Assembly: GCF_003057745.1 (NCBI RefSeq)
Contig: NZ_QBJD02000003.1
Location: 248,001-312,000 of the forward strand
DNA from: Enterobacter sp. RIT418
GTDB lineage: Bacteria; Pseudomonadota; Gammaproteobacteria; Enterobacterales; Enterobacteriaceae
Reading direction: 5' to 3'
DNA: 64,000 nt
Below the pieces are notes generated by a model. It did not search any database. It saw nothing but the letters and a program-made list of their open reading frames with translations, and was not told the DNA's origin. This document shows, one piece after another, positions 27,461 to 36,846 of the stretch. The stretch's first letter is position 1; each line of letters begins with the position of its first letter. The position numbers were made by a program, and so were the translations under genes.

Positions 27461-27485
27461 GCCCGGCAGCGCAGCGCCACCGGGC
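27461..27485 (-). terminator. REP-like hairpin after the DppA-like gene
   Basis: Arms GCCCGG and CCGGGC with a GC-rich inner stem, between the stop of the DppA-like gene and ydcY. It resembles half of an enterobacterial REP element. Confidence 0.45.
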
Positions 27486-27491
27486 ATAGGA

Positions 27492-29090
27492 TCAGTTCCG
27501 CTTCGCTTTCGAGAAATCGCTGCCCATCAGGCTTACGCTATAGCCGGACACGTTGCTGCGCGTGGCATAGAACGTTTTGCCGTTCGCCAGGGCGATCCAC
27601 GGGGCCTGCTGGTAGAAAATCGCCTGCGCCTGGCCGTACAGCTTCGCGCGGTCCGCTGGCGTGCTGGTCAGCTTCGCTTTTTTCACCAGCTCATCATACC
27701 CTTTATCGCACCAGCGCGCGGCGTTCGAGCCGGTTTTAATGCTGTCGCAGCCCAGCAGCACGTCGGCAAAGTTATCCGGGTCGCCGTTGTCGGACATCCA
27801 GCCAAACAGCGCGGTGTCGTGCTCGCCCTTGCGCATGCCGGAGAGGTATTCACCCCACTCGTAGGACACGATTTTCGCCTTCACGCCCACCTTCGCCCAG
27901 TCGCTCTGGATCATCTCCGCAATGCGGCGCGAGTTCGGGTTATACGGACGCTGCACCGGCATCGACCACAGGGTGACTTCCACCCCCTTCTCCAGCCCCG
28001 CCTGCTTCAGCAGCGCTTTCGCTTTTTCCGGATCGTATTCGTAGTCTTTTAGCTCTTTGTTGAAGCCCAGCATGTTCGGCGGGATCGGGGATTTCGCCAC
28101 CGTGCCGGAGCCCATAAATACCGCGTTCACGATGGCCTTTTTGTCGGTGGCATAGTTCAGCGCCTGGCGCACCAGCACGTTATCAAACGGCTTTTTCTCG
28201 GTGTTAAACGCCAGATAGCCGACGTTAAGCGCGTCGACGGAGTGCAGCGTCAGATCCTTGTTTTTCTTGATAACGTCAAACTGGACCGGCGACGGCGCGG
28301 GGATAATCTGACACTCGTTGGTCTGCAGCTTCGCCAGCCGCGTCTCCACGTTCGGCGTGATGGAGAAGATAAGGTGCTTCGTCGGCACCTCGCCGTCCCA
28401 GTAGTTCGGGTTCGCTACGTAGCGAATCAGCGAGTCCACCTTGTACTGCTGGAGCACGTACGGGCCGGTGCCGATTGGCCAGGTATCGACGTTCTCCGGC
28501 GTGCCCTTTTTCAGCATCGCGTCGCCGTATTCCGCCGAAAGAATGGACGCAAAATCCATCCCCCAGTCGGCCAGGAACGCGGCGTTAGGTTCGCTGAGGG
28601 TGAACTGGACGTGATAATCGTCGATCTTCTTAACGTCCTGAATCAGCTTGTCCAGCCCCACGTCGTTAAAATACTCATAGTTACCCTGCGAAACGGCGTG
28701 GTACGGATGCTTAGGGTCTTTCTGACGCATCACGGAGAAAATAACGTCGTCGGCGTTAAAATCACGCGTCGGCTTGAAGAATTTATTGCTGTTGAATTTC
28801 ACCCCTTTGCGCAGCGCAAAGGTATAGGTTTTGCCGTCCGGCGAAATGGTCCAGGATTCCGCCAGCGACGGCACCGGCGTATTTTTCACCGGGTCAAAGT
28901 TGATCAGCCGGTTATAAAGCACCTGCGAGCTGGCCACGAAAGACGGGCCGGAGCTGGCGATTTGCGGGTTGAATGATTCAGGCGAGGCTTCAGAGCAGTA
29001 AATGAGGGTATCGTTATTTGCTGCCAGCGCAGCGCTTGCCGGTAGAAGTGTGCTCAGCGCAAGCGCGAGCAGCGTTTTCCCTGTAGACAT
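27492..29090 (-). CDS. DppA-like peptide-binding protein (orphan)
   Basis: A 532-residue periplasmic binding protein of family SBP_bac_5 with signal peptide MSTGKTLLALALSTLLPASAALA. It follows DppA closely in pattern (LIYCSEASPESFNPQ, ADDVIFSVMRQKDPKHPYH, DFASILSAEYGDAM, PIGTGPYVLQQY, MPVQRPYNPNSRRIAEMIQSDWAKVGV, GWMSDNGDPDNF). It is not the dpp operon: no permease or ATPase genes are adjacent. It probably feeds peptides, or haem as DppA can, into the DppBCDF channel (inference). The ATG at 29090 starts the signal peptide; the longer frame adds an unrelated segment. It lies in the insertion between ydcY and ortT relative to E. coli. Confidence 0.9.
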   Translation of the reverse strand: MSTGKTLLALALSTLLPASAALAANNDTLIYCSEASPESFNPQIASSGPSFVASSQVLYNRLINFDPVKNTPVPSLAESWTISPDGKTYTFALRKGVKFNSNKFFKPTRDFNADDVIFSVMRQKDPKHPYHAVSQGNYEYFNDVGLDKLIQDVKKIDDYHVQFTLSEPNAAFLADWGMDFASILSAEYGDAMLKKGTPENVDTWPIGTGPYVLQQYKVDSLIRYVANPNYWDGEVPTKHLIFSITPNVETRLAKLQTNECQIIPAPSPVQFDVIKKNKDLTLHSVDALNVGYLAFNTEKKPFDNVLVRQALNYATDKKAIVNAVFMGSGTVAKSPIPPNMLGFNKELKDYEYDPEKAKALLKQAGLEKGVEVTLWSMPVQRPYNPNSRRIAEMIQSDWAKVGVKAKIVSYEWGEYLSGMRKGEHDTALFGWMSDNGDPDNFADVLLGCDSIKTGSNAARWCDKGYDELVKKAKLTSTPADRAKLYGQAQAIFYQQAPWIALANGKTFYATRSNVSGYSVSLMGSDFSKAKRN

Positions 29091-29372
29091 GGTTATAACC
29101 CTTTCGGTTTTATTATTCAGCAAGGTAATAACAGCACAGCCGTTTTGGCCTGGCAAATAACGAAACACTATCAGGTTATTCTAAAGACGCATTTTCCGCT
29201 GATTTTTCCACCCGCTCGCAAACGCGGATTTGCCTTAAGTGCCGTTATGCGTCAAGCACAACCGTCGCGATCTATGCCCTAAGAAATCGGCGATTTGTAC
29301 GTCTCTTCATCCATTTGTTTGCCTCCCGGTTTCGTTAAAGTAACGGCGTGAAGAAGTCTATGGGAACAGATC

Positions 29373-30734
29373 GTGGCAAAAACACTTTTACGAAGCGGTA
29401 ATCTGGATGATTTTCAGGCCGTTGGCGGCGGCGGACAGGCCGTTTTTGAATCAGCGCTGCAAATCCGTGAGGCTCTCCGGCTGCGCAAACAGCAGGCAAT
29501 TGTCGATTGTCTGGCCATTCCACAGGTGAACGACGGCGGCGATCGCGTTGACTGGTACTCCCCCGTTGACGGACAGGTCAGCACCTGGAAAGCCGCAGAC
29601 GAAGACGCGCGCGTTCGCGCCCTGAGCTATCTGGAAAATACCCTCGCCAGCGTTGAATCGCTGAGTAAAAAATGTCTTCAGTCCCCGAAAACCTCGCAGC
29701 AGCTGTTTGGCTCGCTGCTGTCGAAAGCGTTCCAGTTCCCCGGTGAAAACTTCCTGTACCTGGTTGATGGCAAGCCCGTCCTCTGCTTCTGGGGCTTTGT
29801 GAATCTTAACGAGAACGCGCGCGATGACGTTCTCGACTGCCTGCGAGAATCGCTGTTCCCCGAGCCCGCGCCCGTGCTTATCGAAGCGCCTGAACCGGAG
29901 CCCGCGCCTGCGCCGGACCCTATTGTCACCTTTGAAAGGGGCGATGAGCCGCTTATCGCCCCCGCGACGCCTGCGGCCTCGGTACGCATTACCGTAGACG
30001 ATCTCTATACGCCCGAGCCGCTGCCCGCACCGGCTCCGACGATGGACGAACCGGCAGAGGCACCCGCGGTGGCCGCTAAAAAACGCCGCGTGGCGCTGTG
30101 GGCGCTGCCCGCTGCTGCCGTCATCGTCGCCGCGGTCGCCGCCCCGCTGCTCTGGCCTAAGGATGCCCCTTCGGCGGAATCTGCGCCCGCAGCCGCTGCC
30201 GTCGCCGCACCGGTGGCGATTGCGCCTCAGCCCGTTAAGGTTGTCGAACCGCTGGCGATGACGCTGCCGCTGCACAAGGCCGAGGTGGTTGAGCCGAAGG
30301 CTAAAGCGCCGGCGCCTTCTGCGGAACCGGTGGTCATTGCCGCGATCCCCAAAGATGCGATGGTGATGGACGCGGGCCAGGTTAAGGCGGGCTCAACCCG
30401 CTTCCTGAACGGCACCTGGCGCGCCGTGCTGGACGTCAAAGATCCGATTACCGGAAAGCCGCCGTCGGTGCGCTACCAGATTCAGAATAACAAAGGCACC
30501 GCCCGCGTGGTGCACGGCGACAACGTTGTCTGCCGCGCCGAGGTTTTCTCGGGCCTGCACAGCAGCGGCGAGCTGCTGATTAAAAGCCGCGGCAACGCGC
30601 GCTGCGTGGATGGGTCGCGTTACCCGATGCCGGAAGTGTCGTGCAGGGCCGGGACCAGCGATATCGCGCAATGCACCGCCCGCTATGATGCCAACACCGT
30701 TGTTCCCCTGACGTTCAAGAAAGCAGGTGCCTGA
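29373..30734 (+). CDS. srfA: SrfA, membrane-anchored component of the SrfABC system
   Basis: A 453-residue protein matching the Salmonella SrfA pattern (MAKTLLRSGNLDDFQAVGGGGQAVFE). It has an N-terminal region of about 165 residues, a Pro/Ala/Glu-rich linker, one membrane segment at residues 240-261 (VALWALPAAAVIVAAVAAPLLW) after a KKRR stop-transfer, a second Ala/Pro-rich linker, and a C-terminal domain with four cysteines (VVCRAEVF, RCVDG, VSCRAGTSDIAQCTARY), probably periplasmic. The start is GTG at 29373 with GGGA upstream. Its 3' end overlaps or touches srfB. Salmonella srfABC was named from SsrB-dependent expression; the molecular function is not established. Confidence 0.87.
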   Translation: MAKTLLRSGNLDDFQAVGGGGQAVFESALQIREALRLRKQQAIVDCLAIPQVNDGGDRVDWYSPVDGQVSTWKAADEDARVRALSYLENTLASVESLSKKCLQSPKTSQQLFGSLLSKAFQFPGENFLYLVDGKPVLCFWGFVNLNENARDDVLDCLRESLFPEPAPVLIEAPEPEPAPAPDPIVTFERGDEPLIAPATPAASVRITVDDLYTPEPLPAPAPTMDEPAEAPAVAAKKRRVALWALPAAAVIVAAVAAPLLWPKDAPSAESAPAAAAVAAPVAIAPQPVKVVEPLAMTLPLHKAEVVEPKAKAPAPSAEPVVIAAIPKDAMVMDAGQVKAGSTRFLNGTWRAVLDVKDPITGKPPSVRYQIQNNKGTARVVHGDNVVCRAEVFSGLHSSGELLIKSRGNARCVDGSRYPMPEVSCRAGTSDIAQCTARYDANTVVPLTFKKAGA

Positions 30735-30738
30735 TCCT

Positions 30739-33720
30739 ATGCTGGTAAATCTTTGCGACTATAAACAGAGCGTCACGCTCATTGCCAACAGCGGCGTACA
30801 GTTTCTTGATTTTGGCCTCACGCCTCAGGACACCGCCAGCAACGGCCGCTTCGTGCGTAAAACCGCCAATGGCCCGCTGCTGCGCCTGGATTACGATCTG
30901 GTAAACAACCGCTACACCCTTCCGGCCACGGAGGGCAGCCAGGCGGAAGTGGTGAAGCCCGAAAGCACGATCCCGCTGCACCACTCGCTGACGGTGCTGG
31001 ACGGCGTCTGGCTTCCCGTTCCCTTCCTGCGCTTTAACCCGCCGCGCACCTTTGTCGACGGCCCGGACAACTGGGCGCGCGTGCAGGTGCGCAGGCTGGA
31101 GGCGCCGGACGGTGCCGGGAATACGCACCGCGTGACGCTCGCGCTCGATAGCCAGATTGCCGACCATGCCACCGGCGATCTCTCCCCCGTCGCCAACGAT
31201 ATTCTCAACGGCACCCGCTTTGCGCTCGCCTGGCGCGACGGCGAAGTGGAAAACTTCCTCGACCAGACGTGGATCGACGGCTGGCTGCGCGAGGCCTTCA
31301 CCCACTACGCCGCGGACGTTGAGCATCGCTCCGAGCGCGACCTGCACCAGGCGATGCGCGGCTTTGAGTACCAGGCACACTGGCTGAACATCCTGTCGAT
31401 GCTCGGCGAGCAGCTCACCGTGCCGGAAGTGAAATTTGTCACCCATACGCTCAGCACCCCGGCGATTCCGGTCGATCTGATCCTCGACGTGGGCAACACC
31501 CATACCTGCGGCGTGATTATTGAAGATCACGGGGATGCGAACGACGGCCTGCGCCAGACCGCCGAGCTTCAGGTGCGTTCCCTGAGCGAGCCGCAGTTCC
31601 TCAACGAGCCACTGTTTACCAGCCGCCTCGAGTTCTCAGAAGCCCGCTTCGGCAAGCAGCACTTCTCCGTGGAGAGCGGCCGCGAGGATGCCTTTGTCTG
31701 GCCCTCCATCGTTCGCGTCGGCGACGAGGCGCGCAAGCTGGCCACGCAGCGTCTGGGCACGGAAGGCAACAGCGGCATTTCCAGCCCGCGCCGCTACCTG
31801 TGGGATGAAACGCCGGTGGTCCAGGACTGGCGCTTCAGCCAGATGAACGGCAAAACCCAGCGCGAGCCGCTGGCGACCGCGTTCCCGCTGATGAACCTGA
31901 TGAACGACGACGGCGAGCCGCTCTTTACCCTGCCGCAGGACGAGCGCCTGCCGGTCTTCTCACCGCAGTACAGCCGCAGCACGCTGATGACGCACATGCT
32001 GTGCGAGCTGCTGGCGCAGGCGCTGGGGCAGATCAACAGCGTCGCCACCCGCCTGCGCCTCGGCTTTCCGGCCTCGCCGCGACAGCTGCGCACGCTGATC
32101 CTGACGCTCCCGTCGGCGATGCCGAAACAGGAGCGCGAGATCTTCCGCCGCCGCATGTTCGAGGCGATTGCCATCGTCTGGAAAGCGATGGGCTGGCACC
32201 CGCAGGACGAGGATTTTGCCACCCGCAAGCAGCAGGAAAAAAGCGTGGTGCCGGTACCTGAGATCCAGATGGAGTGGGACGAAGCCAGCTGCGGCCAGCT
32301 GGTCTGGCTCTATAACGAAGCCATTTCCCACTTCGGCGGCCAGACGGAAGCCTTTTTTGCCTCCCTCGCCCGCCCGGACCGCGAGCCTGAGCCCGGCGTG
32401 CAGCCCGGGCGCGCGCTGCGCGTCGCCTCTATCGACATCGGCGGCGGCACGACGGACATGGCGATCACCCACTACCAGCTGGACGACGGCTCCGGCAACA
32501 ACGTCAAAATCACTCCGCAGCTGCTGTTCCGCGAAGGGTTTAAGGTGGCAGGCGACGACATGCTCCTCGACGTGATCCAGCGCTACGTGCTCCCCGCGCT
32601 GCAAACCCAGCTGCAAAAATCCGGCATCGCCGACGCGTCTCTGCTGATGGCGTCCCTGTTTGGCGATTCGGGCCGCATCGATACCCAGGCGGTGCTGCGC
32701 CAGCAAACGGCGCTGCAGCTCTTTATGCCGATCGGCCATGCGATCCTGTCGGCCTGGGAAGCCAGCGACGTGGACGATCCGCTTGCCGGGCTGCACGCCA
32801 CCTTTGGCGATTTGCTGACAGGCAGGCCGACCCGCAACGTGATGAACTACCTCCAGCAGGCGATCGATCACGCGCTGCCCGCCGGGTCCGACGCGTTCGA
32901 CCTCTTCGCCGTGCCGGTTCAGGTCAGCTTCCGCGAGATGCAGGACGCGATGCTGGCCGGGCAGTTTACGCTGACCGCGCCGCTGCACGCGGTATGCGAA
33001 GCCATATCCCACTACGGCTGCGATATCCTGCTGATTACCGGCCGCCCCGGCTGCCTGCCGGGCGTGCAGGCGTTGATTCGCCACCTGCAGCCGGTGCCCG
33101 TTAACCGCATCGTCTGGCTCGATAAATATCAGGTCCATGAATGGTATCCGTTCAGCCAGCAGGGGCGCATCGGTAACCCGAAATCCACCGCCGCCGTGGG
33201 CGCGATGCTGTGCAGCCTGGCGCTGGATCTGCGCCTGCCGCGCTTCAACTTTAAGGCGGCGGATATTGGCGCTTACTCCACCGTGCGCTATCTGGGCGTG
33301 CTCGATAATACGGTGAATACCCTGCGGGATGAAAACGTCTGGTATCAGGATATCGATCTGGACAAGCCGGGCGCGAAGCTCGACGCGCGCCTGCACTTCC
33401 CGCTGCGCGGCAACGTCACGCTCGGCTTCCGCCAGCTGGAGAACGCCCGCTGGCCCGCGACGCCGCTTTACACCCTCAGCATCAACTCCGCCGAGCTGGC
33501 GAAGGCGATCGCCGGTGACGGCGTGCTTAACGTTCGGCTGAAGCTTTGCGGCGGCAGCAGGCAGGAAGGACCTGAAGCCTTCGAACTGAGCGACGCCTGG
33601 CTGCAGGACGGTACCCCGGTCCCGCCGGACGCCCTGACCTTTAAACTGAATACTTTGGCCGATCGCCGCCACAGCGGCAGCCACTACTGGATCGACAGCG
33701 GGAGCGTATACCTGAAATGA
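30739..33720 (+). CDS. srfB: SrfB, actin/Hsp70-fold ATPase-like protein
   Basis: A 993-residue protein annotated in many enterobacteria as virulence factor SrfB. Motifs of the actin/Hsp70 (ASKHA) ATPase fold are visible: phosphate-1 DVGNTHT at residue 250, phosphate-2 SIDIGGGTTDMA near 566, and an adenosine-type ILLITGRPGCLPGV near 765. The middle region is long and helical. The ATG at 30739 is chosen over the GTG at 30727 because it follows CAGGTG at good spacing and gives the usual start MLVNLCDYKQSV. It starts 4 bp after the srfA stop and overlaps srfC by 4 bp, so the three are one coupled operon. The nucleotide-binding role is inferred from the motifs. Confidence 0.9.
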   Translation: MLVNLCDYKQSVTLIANSGVQFLDFGLTPQDTASNGRFVRKTANGPLLRLDYDLVNNRYTLPATEGSQAEVVKPESTIPLHHSLTVLDGVWLPVPFLRFNPPRTFVDGPDNWARVQVRRLEAPDGAGNTHRVTLALDSQIADHATGDLSPVANDILNGTRFALAWRDGEVENFLDQTWIDGWLREAFTHYAADVEHRSERDLHQAMRGFEYQAHWLNILSMLGEQLTVPEVKFVTHTLSTPAIPVDLILDVGNTHTCGVIIEDHGDANDGLRQTAELQVRSLSEPQFLNEPLFTSRLEFSEARFGKQHFSVESGREDAFVWPSIVRVGDEARKLATQRLGTEGNSGISSPRRYLWDETPVVQDWRFSQMNGKTQREPLATAFPLMNLMNDDGEPLFTLPQDERLPVFSPQYSRSTLMTHMLCELLAQALGQINSVATRLRLGFPASPRQLRTLILTLPSAMPKQEREIFRRRMFEAIAIVWKAMGWHPQDEDFATRKQQEKSVVPVPEIQMEWDEASCGQLVWLYNEAISHFGGQTEAFFASLARPDREPEPGVQPGRALRVASIDIGGGTTDMAITHYQLDDGSGNNVKITPQLLFREGFKVAGDDMLLDVIQRYVLPALQTQLQKSGIADASLLMASLFGDSGRIDTQAVLRQQTALQLFMPIGHAILSAWEASDVDDPLAGLHATFGDLLTGRPTRNVMNYLQQAIDHALPAGSDAFDLFAVPVQVSFREMQDAMLAGQFTLTAPLHAVCEAISHYGCDILLITGRPGCLPGVQALIRHLQPVPVNRIVWLDKYQVHEWYPFSQQGRIGNPKSTAAVGAMLCSLALDLRLPRFNFKAADIGAYSTVRYLGVLDNTVNTLRDENVWYQDIDLDKPGAKLDARLHFPLRGNVTLGFRQLENARWPATPLYTLSINSAELAKAIAGDGVLNVRLKLCGGSRQEGPEAFELSDAWLQDGTPVPPDALTFKLNTLADRRHSGSHYWIDSGSVYLK

Positions 33721-35891
33721 GTGCGACGATGACCACCACCCGGGCCCTGATCGGGTGGATTAACGAGACGCGACAGCACGCTCCAATGCTGGATAACGAC
33801 GCCGATGCCCTGCTGGCACGGATTACGTCCCTACAGGCGCGCGAAGAGGCAATCGAACGCGCGCTTGCCGGGCGCAGCGCAATTGGCCTGTACGGCCACG
33901 CCCAGGCGGCGAAAGCCCACCTGCTCTCTACGCTTTGCGGGAGCGGCAGCGGACGCTTAAACGTCGCGCTGGGGCAGCGAACCTTCGACTACTTCTCGCA
34001 CGTCAATCCCGGGCACGCGGCGACGAATATGGCGATTCGCTTCAGCACCGCGCAAGCTGACGTTACCGACGATGCGTTTCCCCTGCGCCTGCGCCTGATA
34101 ACCGAGGCGGAGCTGGTGCAGCTGTTTATCGCCCGCACCGCGCTTCACCCGCAGATCCGCCCGGTTGAAAAATCGGTGGTGGAAAGCCGTCTGGAAAAAT
34201 GGCGCGCGCTGCGCCAGCCGCAGGGCGTGCCGGGGATGACGGCCCGGGAGGTTGGCGCGATTGCCCGCTTCTGGCAAAGTTTGGTGCCCGCCGCCCGCCA
34301 GCAAATTGACGATGTGCTGTGGCACCAGCTGGCGCAGCTGGTGCCGTCATTGGATCTCAGCTCCCGCGCCAGCGTCTGGTCGCTGCTGTGGGGCGAACAG
34401 CAGGAACTGACCCAGCAGTGGCTGAAGCTGGCGCACGTGCTGCATCAGACCAGCCACGCGCAGGAGCTAGCCGCCCCGCTCAGCCTGCTGGTCGATAATT
34501 TTGGCCTGCCGGGAGAAGGCTTCCTGACGCAGGGAGAGTTCGAATCGGATCGGGCACAGGCGTTCCTGCTTCACCCGCTGAACAACGGCGACATGCTTAA
34601 CGCCGTCAGCATCCCGGTGGACGTGCTGGCGTTTCTGACGCGCGAGCTGGTTCTGCCGGTCGAAAGCTGCGTTCTGGACACGGTTGATATCATTGATATT
34701 CCTGCATTAACTGACGATAGCGCGCCGCTGCTGGCGCAGGCCAAGAGCCAGTGGCTGCTGGAGCATTACCGCCAGCAGCTCCAGCCGGACGTGCTGGTTA
34801 TCTGTAACGCCACCGCCAGGCCGGAGCAGACGACCAAAACGGCAAAAGCGCTGCTCAACTGGGCCAAAGAGACGCAGCCGGCGGAAGAGGCGGCCCTGCC
34901 GGGCCTGGTGTGGGCAATCACCCCGCAGGACGCGCGGTTCTCCACCAAACGCAATCTCGACGAGGCCGTGCAGCAGCTGTTAGGCCATCCCGGCGCGCGC
35001 TGGGGCACCCTGCAGGCGCTGGACAGCCACAGCCTGCAGCGCGTTATCGAGTGGCTTTCCCAGGCCACGCTGCCCGCGCTGCGCCAGAAGCGGCTACAGA
35101 CGCTGAAATCGAATCTGCGTCTCGAGCTTTCCACGCTGATGCAGCCGTGGACTGCGCCCCTGACGCAAACCCCGGAAGCGCAACGCGCGCAGGCCGAAAG
35201 CATGGTGCGGGCCCTGCAGGGCTGCGCGTCGCGCCACGGTGAAATACTTGAAGGGCTTCTGCCGCCGATGAAGGCGTTTGAGACGCTGCTCGCCTTCCAG
35301 CAGCCGCGCGAGGAGCACGTCAGCGGGCTGTTTACCGACGTGATTGACCTGTTTGCCGATAGCGCAGCGGACGCGCCCGGCGCGCCGCAGACCAAAGATA
35401 AGGCCCGCCTGGCGCACGGCGTGTGGATCAACCATCTTCGCCAGTGGAGCCGCAGCGACGCCGCCGCAGCCCGCTTAGGCCTGGACGCCGCAACGCTCCA
35501 GCAGATTGCCGACGTTTTGGTAACGGCAAGCTACCGGCTGGATCTGGTCCAGCAGCTGCGGCGCATCGTTGAGGCAGACAAAAGCAGCGCGGCGCAGCTG
35601 CACGCGGTGATGGGGAACTTTATCGGCTGGCTGGGCTACGAGCAGACGCCGGTGGAGCAGCGCCCCGCCAGCCGCGTGCGTAAAGGCCAGGCGATCTTCG
35701 TCACGCCGATTGTCAGCAGCGCCTCACCGCGCCTGACGCGCCTGGGCGAGCAGCCGGTACACGCGGCGACGAGCTATGTTTACGACTGGCTGGTCGCGCT
35801 CTACACCCGCGCGATTGAGAATATCGATTATCAGCACCCGCACGACGTGCAGCCCGCCGCACGCAAGGCTCTAAGCGCGATATTGCGCTGA
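33717..35891 (+). CDS. srfC: SrfC, dynamin-like protein with a degenerate P-loop
   Basis: A 724-residue, mostly helical protein. Near residue 57 it reads GLYGHAQAAKAHLLSTL, which has the position and spacing of a Walker A loop (GxxxxGKS/T) but with Ala for the last Gly and for Ser/Thr. A conserved-looking region with DTVDIIDIPALTDD follows about 260 residues later, similar to a G3 motif DxPG without the Gly. I therefore read it as a dynamin-type fold that may have lost GTP hydrolysis; this is inference. ATGA overlap with srfB couples the genes. The operon ends here, followed by a REP pair. Confidence 0.85.
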   Translation: MSATMTTTRALIGWINETRQHAPMLDNDADALLARITSLQAREEAIERALAGRSAIGLYGHAQAAKAHLLSTLCGSGSGRLNVALGQRTFDYFSHVNPGHAATNMAIRFSTAQADVTDDAFPLRLRLITEAELVQLFIARTALHPQIRPVEKSVVESRLEKWRALRQPQGVPGMTAREVGAIARFWQSLVPAARQQIDDVLWHQLAQLVPSLDLSSRASVWSLLWGEQQELTQQWLKLAHVLHQTSHAQELAAPLSLLVDNFGLPGEGFLTQGEFESDRAQAFLLHPLNNGDMLNAVSIPVDVLAFLTRELVLPVESCVLDTVDIIDIPALTDDSAPLLAQAKSQWLLEHYRQQLQPDVLVICNATARPEQTTKTAKALLNWAKETQPAEEAALPGLVWAITPQDARFSTKRNLDEAVQQLLGHPGARWGTLQALDSHSLQRVIEWLSQATLPALRQKRLQTLKSNLRLELSTLMQPWTAPLTQTPEAQRAQAESMVRALQGCASRHGEILEGLLPPMKAFETLLAFQQPREEHVSGLFTDVIDLFADSAADAPGAPQTKDKARLAHGVWINHLRQWSRSDAAAARLGLDAATLQQIADVLVTASYRLDLVQQLRRIVEADKSSAAQLHAVMGNFIGWLGYEQTPVEQRPASRVRKGQAIFVTPIVSSASPRLTRLGEQPVHAATSYVYDWLVALYTRAIENIDYQHPHDVQPAARKALSAILR

Positions 35892-35907
35892 AGCCGCTGT
35901 CTTTCTT

Positions 35908-35988
35908 GCCGGGTGGCGCTGCGCTTACCCGGCCTGCGTTCGTCATTTTGCAACACTGTCGGCCCGTGCTGGCGTAGCGCCGCCGGGC
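35908..35988. repeat. Pair of inverted REP elements (BIME-like)
   Basis: The first unit (35908-35935) reads GCCGGGTGGCGCTGCG then CTTACCCGGC, the enterobacterial REP pattern. The second unit (35961-35988) is in opposite orientation, reading GCGCCGCCGGGCGATACG at its right side. It lies between the converging ends of srfC and the hydrolase gene. Confidence 0.75.
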
Positions 35989-35995
35989 GATACGC

Positions 35996-36760
35996 TTAAC
36001 ATCCACTTTCCGCTATGCACCCGGCTAAGGTCTGCGCCAGTGCGGCGGGATTTTCCCACGACATTGAATGCCCTGCGGCAGGAATAATTTTCACCTCTAC
36101 GCCCTTTTGCTTCAGACGTTCGGCATCGCTATCAGGCAGTGAAAGCTCGCCGAAAATCAACGTCACGGGGCAAGTTAGCGAGAGGAATTGCGCCTCCCAG
36201 TCAGGATAAACGCCCTCCACGAGGCTCGTTGCAGCGCGCCAGACGGCATACGGGGCATTGCTTTGTAAACACCCCGCCCACGCCGTTTTTTCTGCGCTGA
36301 GCAAGGCGTCATAGCCCTGCAATAAAAACTGTTGCTCGGTTTGTGCCGCAATAGACCGGCTGAACATCCCCCCACCCGCGTGAAAATTGGGTTCCGACAC
36401 CATCAGCCCCTTCACGTGCGGTGCCAGCAGCCCCGCCGTCTCGATAGCAATGCTTCCGCCCATGCTGTGGCCGTATAACCAGAAAGCATCCAGATGAAGA
36501 TGACGAATCAGCTCCGCGACAACGCGCGCCTGGTCAGTCGTTTTGTAGCTGTAACGCTCGGGCTTATCGCTGTAACCGCTGCCGGGCAAATCAATGAGAA
36601 TCGCTCTGCGCGCGCCAAACAGCGGGTCACGAACGACGCGGGGATATTCATAGGAAGAGGCGCAGCCCAACCCGTGGATGAATACCACGGGATCGCCGCA
36701 GCCGGGCAAATCATGCCAGCGAACGTTGCAACCGGCCTGCTGTGAATAAAAGCTGTTCAT
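35996..36760 (-). CDS. Alpha/beta-hydrolase
   Basis: A 254-residue serine hydrolase. The oxyanion segment is VVFIHGLGCASS, the nucleophile elbow GHSMGGS, an acidic residue in LIFGELSLPDSD and the catalytic His in AAGHSMSWENP. No signal peptide is visible, so it is cytoplasmic. The ATG at 36760 follows TGGAG at correct spacing; a GTG two codons earlier does not. It is monocistronic, convergent with srfC. It has C-C-bond hydrolase and esterase relatives, but the substrate cannot be told. Confidence 0.9.
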   Translation of the reverse strand: MNSFYSQQAGCNVRWHDLPGCGDPVVFIHGLGCASSYEYPRVVRDPLFGARRAILIDLPGSGYSDKPERYSYKTTDQARVVAELIRHLHLDAFWLYGHSMGGSIAIETAGLLAPHVKGLMVSEPNFHAGGGMFSRSIAAQTEQQFLLQGYDALLSAEKTAWAGCLQSNAPYAVWRAATSLVEGVYPDWEAQFLSLTCPVTLIFGELSLPDSDAERLKQKGVEVKIIPAAGHSMSWENPAALAQTLAGCIAESGC

Positions 36761-36846
36761 AAGCACTCCATTTACGAGATACTGTTTATTTATACAGTTA
36801 TCGTATCAGGAATGCCATATTCAACGTTTAAAAATGGAAGCGTGCG

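Noticed and set aside
27492..29090. Calling this gene dppA itself
   Set aside because: No dppBCDF genes follow and the sequence differs from DppA at many positions; it is a paralogue.
31960..33684. A 574-codon minus-strand ORF opposite srfB
   Set aside because: It has the same antisense-shadow composition; SrfB motifs on the plus strand are decisive.
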